Shown one piece after another: positions 9,197 to 17,946 of a DNA stretch of 64,000 nt (positions are counted from its first letter, which is position 1; the number at the start of each line of letters is the position of its first letter). Source of the DNA: Stenotrophomonas aracearum (lineage in GTDB: Bacteria > Pseudomonadota > Gammaproteobacteria > Xanthomonadales > Xanthomonadaceae); the NCBI RefSeq assembly GCF_031834615.1, contig NZ_CP115543.1, forward strand, positions 2,677,001 through 2,741,000. Direction: 5' to 3'. Position numbers and translations under genes: made by a program. A model generated the notes under the pieces. It saw nothing but the letters and a program-made list of their open reading frames with translations. It was not told the DNA's origin and ran no database searches.

Positions 9197-9215
9197 AATG
9201 AGAATTTATCTCATT
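9197..9215. promoter_or_regulatory. Fur-box-like palindrome before fpr
   Basis: A 19 bp imperfect palindrome with perfect ATGAGA/TCTCAT arms agrees with the AATGAGAAT-N-ATTCTCATT Fur pattern except for a transposed centre. A possible -10 (TAGAAT, 9221-9226) lies just downstream, so a bound repressor would block the fpr promoter. Assignment to Fur is an inference from the arms. Confidence 0.45.
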
Positions 9216-9258
9216 TGAGCTAGAATACCCTCGACAACACAGATCAGACCCCACCCCC

Positions 9259-10038
9259 ATGTCTTCCGCTTTTGGTGCCGAAACGGTGCTTGAAGTCCGT
9301 CACTGGACGGACGCCTACTTCAGCTTCACCACCACCCGCGACAGCGGTTTCCGCTTCGAGAATGGCCAGTTCGTCATGATCGGGCTGGAAACGGAGGCGC
9401 GGCCGCTGCTGCGTGCGTATTCCATCGCCAGCGCCAACTGGGAAGAGAACCTGGAGTTCTTCAGCATCAAGGTGCAGGACGGTCCGCTGACCTCGCGCCT
9501 GCAGGACATCAAGCCGGGCGACAAGGTGCTGGTCGGCAAGAAGCCCACCGGCACGCTGCTGATCAGCGACCTGCATCCGGGCAAGCACCTGTACCTGCTG
9601 GGCACCGGCACCGGCCTGGCGCCGTGGTTGTCGGTGATCAAGGACCCGGAAACCTACGAGCGCTTCGACAAGGTGATCCTCACCCACGGCGTGCGCTTCG
9701 AGAAGGACCTGGCCTACCGCGAGCTGTTCGAGAAGGAACTGCGCGAGCACGAGTTCCTGGGCGAGATGATCGGCGACAAGCTGCTGTACTACCCCGCCGT
9801 CACCCGTGAGCCGTTCCCGAACCAGGGCCGCCTGACCTCGCTGATGGAAAGCGGCGAGATGCAGCGCACGCTGGGCCTGCCGGAGCTGAACCCGGAAAAC
9901 GACCGCGCGATGATCTGCGGCAGCCCGCAGATGCTGGCCGACCTGCGCCACGTGCTGGACGCGCGGGGTTTCCAGACCTCGCCGCGCATCGGCACGCCGG
10001 GGCATTACGTGTTCGAACGCGCGTTTGTAGAGAAGTAA
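9259..10038 (+). CDS. fpr: Ferredoxin--NADP+ reductase, bacterial subclass
   Basis: This 259-residue FAD enzyme moves electrons between NADPH and ferredoxin or flavodoxin in the cytoplasm. The FAD-binding barrel (about 1-100) contains RAYSIAS, the RxYS flavin motif. The NADP domain (about 105-250) contains LLGTGTGLAPWLSVIKD and MICGSPQM. It ends in FERAFVEK, a C-terminal extension characteristic of subclass IA reductases of Azotobacter and Pseudomonas type. It lies downstream of a Fur-box-like palindrome (9197-9215) and is convergent, six bases apart, with glutathione peroxidase. Confidence 0.92.
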   Translation: MSSAFGAETVLEVRHWTDAYFSFTTTRDSGFRFENGQFVMIGLETEARPLLRAYSIASANWEENLEFFSIKVQDGPLTSRLQDIKPGDKVLVGKKPTGTLLISDLHPGKHLYLLGTGTGLAPWLSVIKDPETYERFDKVILTHGVRFEKDLAYRELFEKELREHEFLGEMIGDKLLYYPAVTREPFPNQGRLTSLMESGEMQRTLGLPELNPENDRAMICGSPQMLADLRHVLDARGFQTSPRIGTPGHYVFERAFVEK

Positions 10039-10044
10039 CCGGCG

Positions 10045-10527
10045 TTACCCCAATGCGGCCTCCACATCTCCGCGCAGGTTTTCCGGCTTGTCCGTAGGCG
10101 CGTAGCGTTCCAGCACGCGCCCATCGCGGCCGATCAGGAACTTGCTGAAGTTCCATTTGATCGCGCTCAGGCCAAGCAGGCCGTTTTTCTCCTTCTTGAG
10201 CCACGTCCACAGCGGGTGTGCGCCGTCGCCGTTCACCTCGATCTTCTCCGACAACGGGAAGTCCACTTCATAGGTCAGCGAGCAGAAGTTCCGAATCTCC
10301 TCGGCATTGCCCGGCTCCTGGTGGCCGAACTGGTCGCACGGGAAGCCGATCACCACCAGGCCGCGCTCGCGGTACTCCTTCCACAGGGTCTCCAGGCCTT
10401 CGTACTGTGGCGTGAAGCCGCACTTGCTGGCCACGTTCACCAGCAGCAGGGCTTTGCCGCGGTACTGCTCCAGCGGCTGCGGCTGGCCGTCCAGGTCCAC
10501 GAACGAGAAGTCGAATGCGGTGGTCAT
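10045..10527 (-). CDS. Glutathione peroxidase family protein
   Basis: This 160-residue thioredoxin-fold peroxidase reduces hydroperoxides. The peroxidatic cysteine is in NVASKCGFTPQ, where a selenoprotein would have Sec. The remaining catalytic tetrad is visible as FPCDQF (Gln) and KWNFSKFL (Trp, Asn). The second cysteine in FPCDQF could be the resolving residue of thioredoxin-dependent, BtuE-like enzymes, so the true donor may be thioredoxin. The ATG at 10527 has GGAG upstream; the longer reading to 10617 adds unrelated residues. It is convergent with fpr. Confidence 0.9.
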   Translation of the reverse strand: MTTAFDFSFVDLDGQPQPLEQYRGKALLLVNVASKCGFTPQYEGLETLWKEYRERGLVVIGFPCDQFGHQEPGNAEEIRNFCSLTYEVDFPLSEKIEVNGDGAHPLWTWLKKEKNGLLGLSAIKWNFSKFLIGRDGRVLERYAPTDKPENLRGDVEAALG

Positions 10528-10656
10528 GGTCGTGCTCCGGAAGGGGGATGGGGTGATTGTAGGTTCGAAACCCTCACCTACACATGCCTTTCGACACAAG
10601 CCCGGGGCCGTCACCACGGGTTAACCTCGGGCACTTGTCTGACCGGAGATTTCCCC

Positions 10657-12816
10657 TTGACCACCCGTCTTGCCCTCGCTGTCGCCGTGACCCTCGGCCT
10701 TGCCCTGCCCGCCTATTCCGCCGTTGCCGCCACCCCGGCCGCCAACGCCGCCCAGCAGGCCAACCCGTTCTTCGCCGACAGCCCGCTGCCGCTGCACTAC
10801 CCGCAGTTCGACAAGATCAAGGACAGCGACTTCGCTCCCGCCTTCGACGCCGGCATGGCCCAGCAGCTGAAGGAAGTGGAGGCCATCGCCAACAACAAGG
10901 CCAAGCCGACCTTCGAAAACACCCTCATCGCCCTGGAAAAGAGCGGTGACACCCTGGACCGCGCCACGACCGTGTTCTTCAGCCTGGTCGGCGCCGACAC
11001 CAACGACACCCGCAAGAAGCTGCAGGCCGACTACTCGGCGAAGTTCGCCGCGCACAGCGATGCGATCGCGCTGAACGGCAAGCTGTTCGACCGCATCCAG
11101 GCCCTGTATGACACCCGCACCCAGCTCGGCCTGGACGCCGAAGGCGTGCGCCTGGTCGAGAAGTACTACGAAAGCTACGTGCGCGCCGGTGCCAAGCTCA
11201 ATGAAGCCGACAAGACCAAGCTCAAGGCGATGAACGCCGAGCTGGCCAGCCTGGGCACGAAGTTCAGCCAGAACGTGCAGAACGAAGTGAATGCCTCGGC
11301 CGTGACCGTGGACGACGTCAAGCTGCTGGACGGCCTGTCGGACGAGCAGATCGCCGCCGCGTCGGAAGCCGCCAAGGCGCGCAAGCTCGACGGCAAGTAC
11401 GTCATCGCCCTGCTCAACACCACCGGCCAGCCGCCGCTGACCAACCTGACCAACCGCGACCTGCGCAAGAAGATCTACGACGCGTCGGTCACCCGCGGCA
11501 GCCGCGGTGGCGAGTTCGACAACACCGCGCTGGTCGCGCGCATCATGCAGCTGCGCGCCGACAAGGCCAAGCTGATGGGCTTCGAGAACTTCGCCGCTTA
11601 CAACCTGACCAACCAGACTGCCAAGACGCCCGAAGCGGTCAACGCGATGCTGGGCCAGCTGGCCCCGGCCGCGGTGGCCAACGCCAAGCGCGAAGCCGCC
11701 GACCTGCAGGCGATGATCGACAAGGAACAGAAGGCCGCCGGCAAGCCGACCTTCCAGCTCGAGGCGTGGGACTGGGCCTACTACAGCGAGAAGGTGCGCC
11801 AGGCCAAGTACAACTTCGACGAGTCCCAGCTCAAGCCGTACTTCGAGCTGAAGAACGTGCTGGAAAACGGCGTGTTCTTCGCCGCCAACCAGGAATACGG
11901 CCTGAGCTTCAAGCAGCGCACCGACCTGCCGGTCTACCACGACGACGTGACCGTGTACGACGTGTTCGACGCCGACGGCAGCCAGCTGGCGATCTTCATC
12001 TTCGACCCTTACGCGCGTGCGTCCAAGCGTGGCGGTGCGTGGATGAACTCCTACGTTTCGCAGTCCGCGCTGACCGGCTTCAAGCCGGTGGTGGCCAACC
12101 ACCTCAACATTCCCAAGCCGCCGGCCGGCCAGCCGACCCTGCTGACCTGGGATGAAGTGACCACCACCTTCCACGAATTCGGCCACGCCCTGCACGGCAT
12201 GTTCTCGAACGTGAAGTACCCGTACTTCTCGGGCACCTCGGTGCCGCGCGACTTCGTCGAGTTCCCCTCGCAAGTCAACGAGATGTGGGCCGACAACCCG
12301 CTGATCCTGAAGAACTACGCCAAGGACCACCGCAACGGCACGGCGATGCCGCAGGCGCTGCTGGACAAGGTGCTGGCCGCGTCGAAGTTCAACCAGGGCT
12401 TTGCCACCACCGAATACCTGGGCGCGGCCATGCTCGACCAGCGCTGGCACCAGATCGGTCCGGACCAGGTGCCGGCGGCCAAGGACGTGATGGCCTTCGA
12501 GCGCGCCGCGCTGGAGAAGGACGGGATCTACTACGCGCCGGTTCCGCCGCGCTACAAGACCCCGTACTTCAGCCACATCATGGGCGGCTACTCCGCCGGT
12601 TACTACGCCTACATCTGGTCGGAAGTGCTGGATGCCAACACCCAGAAGTGGTTCCGTGAAAACGGTGGCCTGAGCCGCAAGAACGGCGACCATTTCCGCC
12701 AGACCCTGCTGTCCAGGGGCGGCAGCGTGGATGCCATGCAGCTGTTCCAGGACTTCGCAGGTCATGCGCCGGAGATCGGTCCGCTGCTGGAAAAGCGTGG
12801 TTTGACCCAGCCGTAA
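10657..12816 (+). CDS. dcp: Peptidyl-dipeptidase Dcp (M3 metallopeptidase), exported
   Basis: This is a 719-residue zinc metallopeptidase of family M3 that removes C-terminal dipeptides. The HEFGH zinc motif is at residues 506-510, with the third ligand expected in the following FVEFPSQVNE block. A signal peptide (TTRLALAVAVTLGLALPAYS, then AVAA) indicates periplasmic export. The start is TTG at 10657, 8-9 bases after CCGGAG. No ATG gives a better fit, because the open frame upstream to 10216 reads through the antisense of glutathione peroxidase. A strong terminator follows at 12841. Confidence 0.9.
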   Translation: MTTRLALAVAVTLGLALPAYSAVAATPAANAAQQANPFFADSPLPLHYPQFDKIKDSDFAPAFDAGMAQQLKEVEAIANNKAKPTFENTLIALEKSGDTLDRATTVFFSLVGADTNDTRKKLQADYSAKFAAHSDAIALNGKLFDRIQALYDTRTQLGLDAEGVRLVEKYYESYVRAGAKLNEADKTKLKAMNAELASLGTKFSQNVQNEVNASAVTVDDVKLLDGLSDEQIAAASEAAKARKLDGKYVIALLNTTGQPPLTNLTNRDLRKKIYDASVTRGSRGGEFDNTALVARIMQLRADKAKLMGFENFAAYNLTNQTAKTPEAVNAMLGQLAPAAVANAKREAADLQAMIDKEQKAAGKPTFQLEAWDWAYYSEKVRQAKYNFDESQLKPYFELKNVLENGVFFAANQEYGLSFKQRTDLPVYHDDVTVYDVFDADGSQLAIFIFDPYARASKRGGAWMNSYVSQSALTGFKPVVANHLNIPKPPAGQPTLLTWDEVTTTFHEFGHALHGMFSNVKYPYFSGTSVPRDFVEFPSQVNEMWADNPLILKNYAKDHRNGTAMPQALLDKVLAASKFNQGFATTEYLGAAMLDQRWHQIGPDQVPAAKDVMAFERAALEKDGIYYAPVPPRYKTPYFSHIMGGYSAGYYAYIWSEVLDANTQKWFRENGGLSRKNGDHFRQTLLSRGGSVDAMQLFQDFAGHAPEIGPLLEKRGLTQP

Positions 12817-12840
12817 TCGGCTGAGCAGGCGCGATACCGA

Positions 12841-12871
12841 AACCGCCCGGCACTGCCGGGCGGTTTTTTTT
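12841..12871 (+). terminator. Rho-independent terminator of dcp
   Basis: An 11 bp GC-rich stem (12841-12851 with 12855-12865) and a three-base loop are followed by a run of eight T to 12871. It ends three bases before the convergent cfa stop. Confidence 0.9.
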
Positions 12872-12873
12872 GG

Positions 12874-13992
12874 TCATCGCGGTGCCAGATACCCGCCCGG
12901 AACCCCGTTCGGCGACAACACCAGCTGCCACAGCTGCGCATGCCGGCAGCGGAAACTCGCCATCGACCCGGCCAGATAAAACCGCCACATCCGCTTGAAC
13001 CGTTCGTCATACCGCGCCGGATCCAACTGCCCCCACGCCGCCTCCACATTCGCCCGCCACGCCTGCAGCGTGCGGTCGTAATACGGCCCGAAGCTGTGCC
13101 AGTCCTCCAGCACGAACAGCCCCTCGAACGCGGCGGTGATCTGCGCGGCCGACGGCAGCATCGAATTCGGGAAGATGTAGCGTGCGATCCACGGGTCGGT
13201 ACGGTGCCGCGAAATGTTGCTGCCGATGCTGTGCAACAGGAACAACCCGTCCGGCTTCAGGCAGCGCCGCGCCATCTCGAAATAACCGCGGTAGTTCTTG
13301 TCGCCTACGTGTTCGAACATGCCCACCGACAGGATCGCATCGAACGGCTCCTCCACGTCGTGGTAATCCTGCAGGCGGATCTCGATCGGCAGGCCGGCGC
13401 ACAGCTCGCGCGCGAACGCGGCCTGTTCCTGCGAAATGGTGATGCCGACGCCGGACACCCCGTAGCGCTCGGCCGCGAACTTCAGCGCTTCGCCCCAGCC
13501 GCAGCCGATGTCGAGCACGCGCTGGCCGGGGCGCAGTCCAAGCTTGCGACAGATCAGGTCAAGCTTGGCTTCCTGCGCCGCATCGAGGTCGCGTGCCTGG
13601 GCCCAGTACCCGCAGCTGTAGACCAGACGCCTGCCAAGCATGGCGTGGTACAGGTCGTTGCCCAGGTCGTAATGGCGACGGCCCACTTCCAGGCTGCCGC
13701 CGCCGGCCTGCAGGTTGAACAGGCGGGCCTTCAGGCCATCGGCCAGTTCGCGCCAGCCATGCACGCGTTCGTCCACGTGCGCCTGCATCAGGTGCAGCAG
13801 GAACCCGTCCAGCGAGGCGGCATCCCACTGCCCGTCCATGTAGCTTTCGCCCAGGCCCAGCGAGCCCTGGGCGATGACGCGGGTGTAGAAGTGTGGGTCG
13901 TGGACCTGGATGTCGTGCGGACGCCCCCCGTCAACGGTGACGTCCGCCTCGTGCAGCAACTCGATGACCCGCCGTTGCAGCCCCCCGTCCAT
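12874..13992 (-). CDS. cfa: Cyclopropane-fatty-acyl-phospholipid synthase
   Basis: This 372-residue enzyme uses S-adenosylmethionine to convert cis double bonds of membrane phospholipids to cyclopropane rings, usually in stationary phase or under acid stress. A small N-terminal domain (about 1-85) precedes the class I methyltransferase fold. The SAM motif I is VLDIGCGWGE, and YDLGNDLYHAML and YSCGYW are the CFA-synthase-specific blocks. A conserved SVGMFEHVG segment contains the bicarbonate-site glutamate-histidine pair. It lies 13 bases downstream of the RsiV-like lipoprotein gene and may be cotranscribed with it. Confidence 0.92.
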   Translation of the reverse strand: MDGGLQRRVIELLHEADVTVDGGRPHDIQVHDPHFYTRVIAQGSLGLGESYMDGQWDAASLDGFLLHLMQAHVDERVHGWRELADGLKARLFNLQAGGGSLEVGRRHYDLGNDLYHAMLGRRLVYSCGYWAQARDLDAAQEAKLDLICRKLGLRPGQRVLDIGCGWGEALKFAAERYGVSGVGITISQEQAAFARELCAGLPIEIRLQDYHDVEEPFDAILSVGMFEHVGDKNYRGYFEMARRCLKPDGLFLLHSIGSNISRHRTDPWIARYIFPNSMLPSAAQITAAFEGLFVLEDWHSFGPYYDRTLQAWRANVEAAWGQLDPARYDERFKRMWRFYLAGSMASFRCRHAQLWQLVLSPNGVPGGYLAPR

Positions 13993-14005
13993 GTCGCCGC
14001 CCCCG

Positions 14006-14866
14006 TCAGCCCTTGGCGAACAGGCCGGCGTAGGCCGGCGCCACGTGCGGCACCAGCACGGCGGCCGGCACGTCCACGGTCTGGGTGCCGTCCGAGTACG
14101 GCCCGACCTGGTACGGCGGGAACACGAAACGCACCGCAGTGATCAGGCCGTTGGGGTCGGTGATCGGCTGGAACTGGCTGAAGTTGTCGGCGCTGGCGCC
14201 GGTGCCGTCGGCAATCATCCGGCTGGCGCTGCGCAGCGCTTCCTGCTGCTGGCCGGGCTCCATGTCGTCGCTGCTCAGCCGGGTCGCCACGCGCTCGCGC
14301 AGCTGGTCGGCCACGTAATCGCTGACCGCGCCCCAGCCTTTGGTATCCGGAATCAGCGTCTCGGCGGTCAGCATCTGCTGCTGTTCGGGCAGCCACACGA
14401 AGCGGGCCACCAGCGGCTCGCCGTGGGCACCGCCGGTGTAGCGGCTGCCGTCGGCACTGATCACCACCATCTGCGGCGTTTCCAGCAATTTCTCGAAACT
14501 CAGCGACAGCTCGTACGGCATGGTCGGCTTGTCGTTGCCCAGTCCGTCCACCGCCTGCTGCAGCTCGCCGCGCGCAGCGGTGGCGTAGTCCGACAGCGCC
14601 TTGGCCAGGCCCGGATAGCGGTTCACGTCCGGCGGGTAGCTGATGCCGACCACGGCCTGCGGGGTGTTTTCGATGACATCGCGCAGTTCCAGCGGTGCGT
14701 CGACGGTCGCCTGCGGAGCGGTGGTGTCCGGCTGCGTGGTGGCCGGGCCTTCGGTGGGCGCGGCGGTAGTGTCCGGCTCGCGCCTGCAGCCGGCCAGCAG
14801 CACCAGCCCCACGGCCAACGCCAGCGCACCGGTACGCAGCGCGCGGCGGTTTCCTGCGATTTTCAT
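14006..14866 (-). CDS. RsiV-like / DUF3298 lipoprotein
   Basis: This 286-residue lipoprotein has a signal peptide ending in the lipobox VLLAGC (Cys27) and then a Thr/Pro/Ala linker to about residue 70. The C-terminal region resembles the DUF4163/DUF3298 (RsiV-like) pair: YTGGAHGEPLVARFVWLPE followed by a late FVFPPYQVGPYSDGTQTVDVPAAVL block is diagnostic. The family binds cell-wall or lysozyme-type ligands in some members, but the function here is unknown. The ATG at 14866 follows aaggggattgca; an in-frame ATG at 14893 with gaagga is also well placed. The gene precedes cfa by 13 bases. Confidence 0.78.
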   Translation of the reverse strand: MKIAGNRRALRTGALALAVGLVLLAGCRREPDTTAAPTEGPATTQPDTTAPQATVDAPLELRDVIENTPQAVVGISYPPDVNRYPGLAKALSDYATAARGELQQAVDGLGNDKPTMPYELSLSFEKLLETPQMVVISADGSRYTGGAHGEPLVARFVWLPEQQQMLTAETLIPDTKGWGAVSDYVADQLRERVATRLSSDDMEPGQQQEALRSASRMIADGTGASADNFSQFQPITDPNGLITAVRFVFPPYQVGPYSDGTQTVDVPAAVLVPHVAPAYAGLFAKG

Positions 14867-14928
14867 TGCAATCCCCTTGTTGAATCCCGTCATGATGTTC
14901 CTTCTTCCGTGAAAGGCACCTGTTTTTT

Positions 14929-15231
14929 TCAGGGCGCGAGCAGATCGTCGTACTCGGTGTGGTTCTCGAAGAAGTGCTGGGCGTACTCGCAGTCCGGCAC
15001 AACCGTGTAGTGATTGTCGCGGGCATGGCGAAGCGCCACTTTGGTCAGCTCCCCCGCGATGCCGCGGCCGGCGATGGCCTCGGGCACGCCGGTATGGGTA
15101 ATGACCATCTGACCGTCCTCGAGGGTGTAGTCCAGCACGGCGAGCTCCCCGCGAACGCGGGCCTGGAACCGGTGCTGATCCGGAAGGTGCTCCACCTCGT
15201 AAGCCAATCCCGGCGGGGTAACCGAAGCCAT
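14929..15231 (-). CDS. GNAT-like N-acetyltransferase (YjdJ type)
   Basis: This 100-residue minimal Gcn5-related acetyltransferase domain has the acetyl-CoA loop GRGIAGELTKVALRHAR and the ending VVPDCEYAQHFFENHTEY, typical of the short YjdJ/PF14542 family. The ATG at 15231 follows caggaga; the longer ORF to 15456 has no such site. Its substrate is unknown. It lies 62 bases upstream of the RsiV-like gene on the same strand. Confidence 0.85.
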   Translation of the reverse strand: MASVTPPGLAYEVEHLPDQHRFQARVRGELAVLDYTLEDGQMVITHTGVPEAIAGRGIAGELTKVALRHARDNHYTVVPDCEYAQHFFENHTEYDDLLAP

Positions 15232-15443
15232 GAGCGGTGTCTCCTGCGGCGACTGTCGCGATAGTGCGCAGCACCCCGCCATGATCGCGTGAAGCCTGAA
15301 CAGGGGCAACAGGCGACGCGTTGGGTCACATCTGGCCCTAAAGCTCCGCCGGCTCAAGCCGATATAGGGATCGGACAGGGCGTAAAAGCTGGCATGGCTT
15401 TTGCGACTCCTGCCTGCCCCATCCGTGTCCCAAGGAGCGTTAC

Positions 15444-15620
15444 ATGGACAATGCACCTGAAGTTGCCCTGCCCGGCGATGCCGACAGCTCGCTGCTCGAA
15501 GGCCTGTTCCAGCTGTCCCTGAACGGCCAGACCAACGGGTCGGACTTCGACCTGATCGACCACGAGGTCTACACCCGTCTGCTCAGCGCCTACGGCGTCG
15601 ACCAGCGCTTCGCTGCCTGA
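15444..15620 (+). CDS. Small acidic protein of 58 residues, function unknown
   Basis: An ATG at 15444 is preceded by an excellent ribosome site (aaggag, 7-8 bases away) and opens 58 codons ending at TGA 15618-15620, directly abutting the rhomboid stop on the other strand. The product is acidic, lacks a signal peptide or membrane segment, begins MDNAPEVALPGDADSSLLEG and ends SAYGVDQRFAA. The coding bias (GC-rich third positions) and the ribosome site support a real gene. I do not recognise the family. It sits alone between the divergent GNAT gene and the convergent rhomboid gene. Confidence 0.7.
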   Translation: MDNAPEVALPGDADSSLLEGLFQLSLNGQTNGSDFDLIDHEVYTRLLSAYGVDQRFAA

Positions 15621-16244
15621 TCAGCCGCCCAGGCTGAAGCGCGGGTTGCTCAACTCGGCCAGGAAGTGCCCGAAGATCTCCGGGCGCATGGCCAGCATGA
15701 AGATCACGCCGAATGCGGCACCGGCCAGGTGCGCGCTGTGGTTGATGCGGTCCCCGCCCCGGCGGTCCATCCAGATGCTGTAGCCGACGTAAAACGCGGC
15801 GAAGACGATCGCCGGGGCCGGGATGAAGAACACGAAAATTTTGCTCCACGGGCTAAGCAGGACGAAGGCAAACAAAACCGCCGACACCGCGCCCGAGGCG
15901 CCCAGACTCATGTAGTTGGGGTTCTTCTGGTTCTTCAGGTAGCTGGGCAGGATCGACACCACGAGCGCCGCCAGGTAGAACGCCGGGTAGGTAAGGTAAC
16001 TGCCAGTCAGGCTCACCATCACTGTTTCGATCTGGCCGCCGAAGAAGAACAGCGTGACCATGTTGAAGATCAGGTGCATCCAGTCCGCATGGATGAACCC
16101 ATAGGTCACCAGGCGGTCGTACTGGCGCTTGCGGTCCACCGCCGGCGGCCACAGGATCAGGCGGTCGGCCAGTGCGCGGTTGTTGAACGCCATCCACGAA
16201 ACAAGGGCGGTGATGGCGATCAGCAGCAGGTTTACGGGGGTCAT
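15621..16244 (-). CDS. Rhomboid family intramembrane serine protease
   Basis: This 207-residue polytopic membrane protein has about six helices. The rhomboid catalytic serine is in LGASGAVSAVL (GxSG) and the paired histidine is in NHSAHLAGAAFG. HADWMHLIFNM is the conserved second-helix histidine motif. It cleaves membrane-anchored substrates within the bilayer; targets are unknown. The ATG at 16244 starts just before the first helix, whereas the open frame to 16301 overlaps the upstream transporter. The gene begins 8 bases after the POT transporter stop, which suggests one transcript. Confidence 0.88.
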   Translation of the reverse strand: MTPVNLLLIAITALVSWMAFNNRALADRLILWPPAVDRKRQYDRLVTYGFIHADWMHLIFNMVTLFFFGGQIETVMVSLTGSYLTYPAFYLAALVVSILPSYLKNQKNPNYMSLGASGAVSAVLFAFVLLSPWSKIFVFFIPAPAIVFAAFYVGYSIWMDRRGGDRINHSAHLAGAAFGVIFMLAMRPEIFGHFLAELSNPRFSLGG

Positions 16245-16252
16245 GGCGGTAC

Positions 16253-17815
16253 TCAGGCAGCGCGGTAGTTGTCGACCATACGATAGCGCTTGGCATACCA
16301 ACCAAAGGCCAACGCCGCGACGAACGCGAAGCCGGCGAAGAAGAACATCAGGAAGGCGGCTTCGCTGAGCCCGGTACTGGCGATCTGGTGGGTCACCGTT
16401 TCATTGCGCACGGCGGCATTGGACAGCAGTACCCACAGGTTGCCGATGGTGGTGGTCAGGTTCCAGAAACTCATCACCACGCCCTTCATCGCCTGCGGCG
16501 CCTGGCTGTAGGCGAACTCAAGGCCGGTGGCCGAGACCAGCACCTCACCGAAGGTCAGCAGCGCATACGGCAGCATCTGCCAGAAGATCGACATGACGTT
16601 GCCGCCGTCCATCATCACCTGGATGCCGCCGACCACGATCCAGGCCAGGCCGCTGAAGGCGATGCCGGCGGTCATTCGGCGCAGCGCGGTCGGCTCGAAG
16701 CCGAAGCGGCGCAGTGCCGGGTACAGCACCAGGTTGTTGAACGGGATCAGGATCATCACCAGCAGCGGGTTCAGCGCCTGCATCTGCGAGGCGGTGAACC
16801 AGGACGGCATGGCCATCTGCTGGCCCTGCAGCACCCAGGTGGACGCCTTCTGGTCGAACAGCGAGAAGAACGGGGTGGTCAGCGCGAAGATCACCAGCAC
16901 GCGCAGCACCGAACGAACGCCTTCCACGGCTTCGGCCGGGTGCACGGCACGGGCGCGGTCGAGCTGGATCCAGGTGCCGCCGCCCACGCCGGCCAGCACC
17001 AGCACCAGCGCGATGCACAGGCAGATCACGATGCCGAGGCTGCCGACCAGGCCCATCGAGGCCACCGCCAGCACCGCGCCGAGAATGGCCAGGGTGCGGC
17101 CCGGACGGCCCTTGCCCGGCACCTGCGCCGACAGCGCGGTGCGCACCACGTTGCCGAACGAATGCGGGTCCTTCGGCGGCAGCGGCACCAGCACGTAGCG
17201 CTTGCGGCCCAGCCAGAACACGAAGGTGGCCACGAACATCAGGATGCCCGGGATGCCGAACGCCCACTGCGGGCCGAGGTTCTTCAGCGCCAGCGGGATC
17301 AGCAGCGAGGCGAACAGCGAGCCGAAGTTGATGATCCAGTAGAAGGCGTCGAACACGATCTTGGCCAGGTGCTTGTTGCTCTGATCGAACTGGTCGCCCA
17401 TGAACGAGGCCACCAGCGGCTTGATGCCGCCGGCGCCCAGCGCGATCAGGCCCAGGCCGAAGAAGAAGCCTTCGCGACTGTTCTCGAACAGCGCCAGGCA
17501 GGCGTGGCCGGCGCAGTAGATCAGGCTGAACCAGAGGATGGTGTGGTACTTGCCGAAGAACTTGTCGGCCAGCCAGCCGCCGAGCAGCGGGAAGAAGTAC
17601 ACGCCGATCATGAAGCTGTGCATGATGTCCTTGGCCTCGCCGGCCCGGCCATCGGCCGTGATCTCCTGCAGCAGCAGCGAGGTGATCAGGAACTGCACCA
17701 GGATGTTGCGCATCCCGTAGAAACTGAACCGTTCGCAGGCCTCGTTGCCGATGATGTACGGAATCTGGCGCGGCATCCTGCCCGTGCCAACGCTGGCGGC
17801 TGCGGTCGTGCTCAT
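16253..17815 (-). CDS. POT family proton-dependent oligopeptide transporter (MFS)
   Basis: This 520-residue inner-membrane symporter has about 14 hydrophobic segments. The POT family signatures are visible: an early ERFSFYGMRNILVQFL (ExxERFxYYG type) and GLGLIALGAGGIKPLVASFMGDQF, with FYWIINFGSLFA matching the FYxxINxG signature. It imports di- and tripeptides with protons. The ATG at 17815 begins the usual short cytoplasmic tail before that motif. The downstream rhomboid gene is 8 bases away. Confidence 0.9.
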   Translation of the reverse strand: MSTTAAASVGTGRMPRQIPYIIGNEACERFSFYGMRNILVQFLITSLLLQEITADGRAGEAKDIMHSFMIGVYFFPLLGGWLADKFFGKYHTILWFSLIYCAGHACLALFENSREGFFFGLGLIALGAGGIKPLVASFMGDQFDQSNKHLAKIVFDAFYWIINFGSLFASLLIPLALKNLGPQWAFGIPGILMFVATFVFWLGRKRYVLVPLPPKDPHSFGNVVRTALSAQVPGKGRPGRTLAILGAVLAVASMGLVGSLGIVICLCIALVLVLAGVGGGTWIQLDRARAVHPAEAVEGVRSVLRVLVIFALTTPFFSLFDQKASTWVLQGQQMAMPSWFTASQMQALNPLLVMILIPFNNLVLYPALRRFGFEPTALRRMTAGIAFSGLAWIVVGGIQVMMDGGNVMSIFWQMLPYALLTFGEVLVSATGLEFAYSQAPQAMKGVVMSFWNLTTTIGNLWVLLSNAAVRNETVTHQIASTGLSEAAFLMFFFAGFAFVAALAFGWYAKRYRMVDNYRAA

Positions 17816-17946
17816 GCTATGGGGCTGTCCTGCGGCTTCAAAGGGCGCAAGGTTACCGGAAGGTCCCCGGCCGCGCACGCTGCGGCCGAACGTGACATTT
17901 GACGGAAGTCACGGCACGTCCACGGCTCAAGCGTAAACTTATCGTT

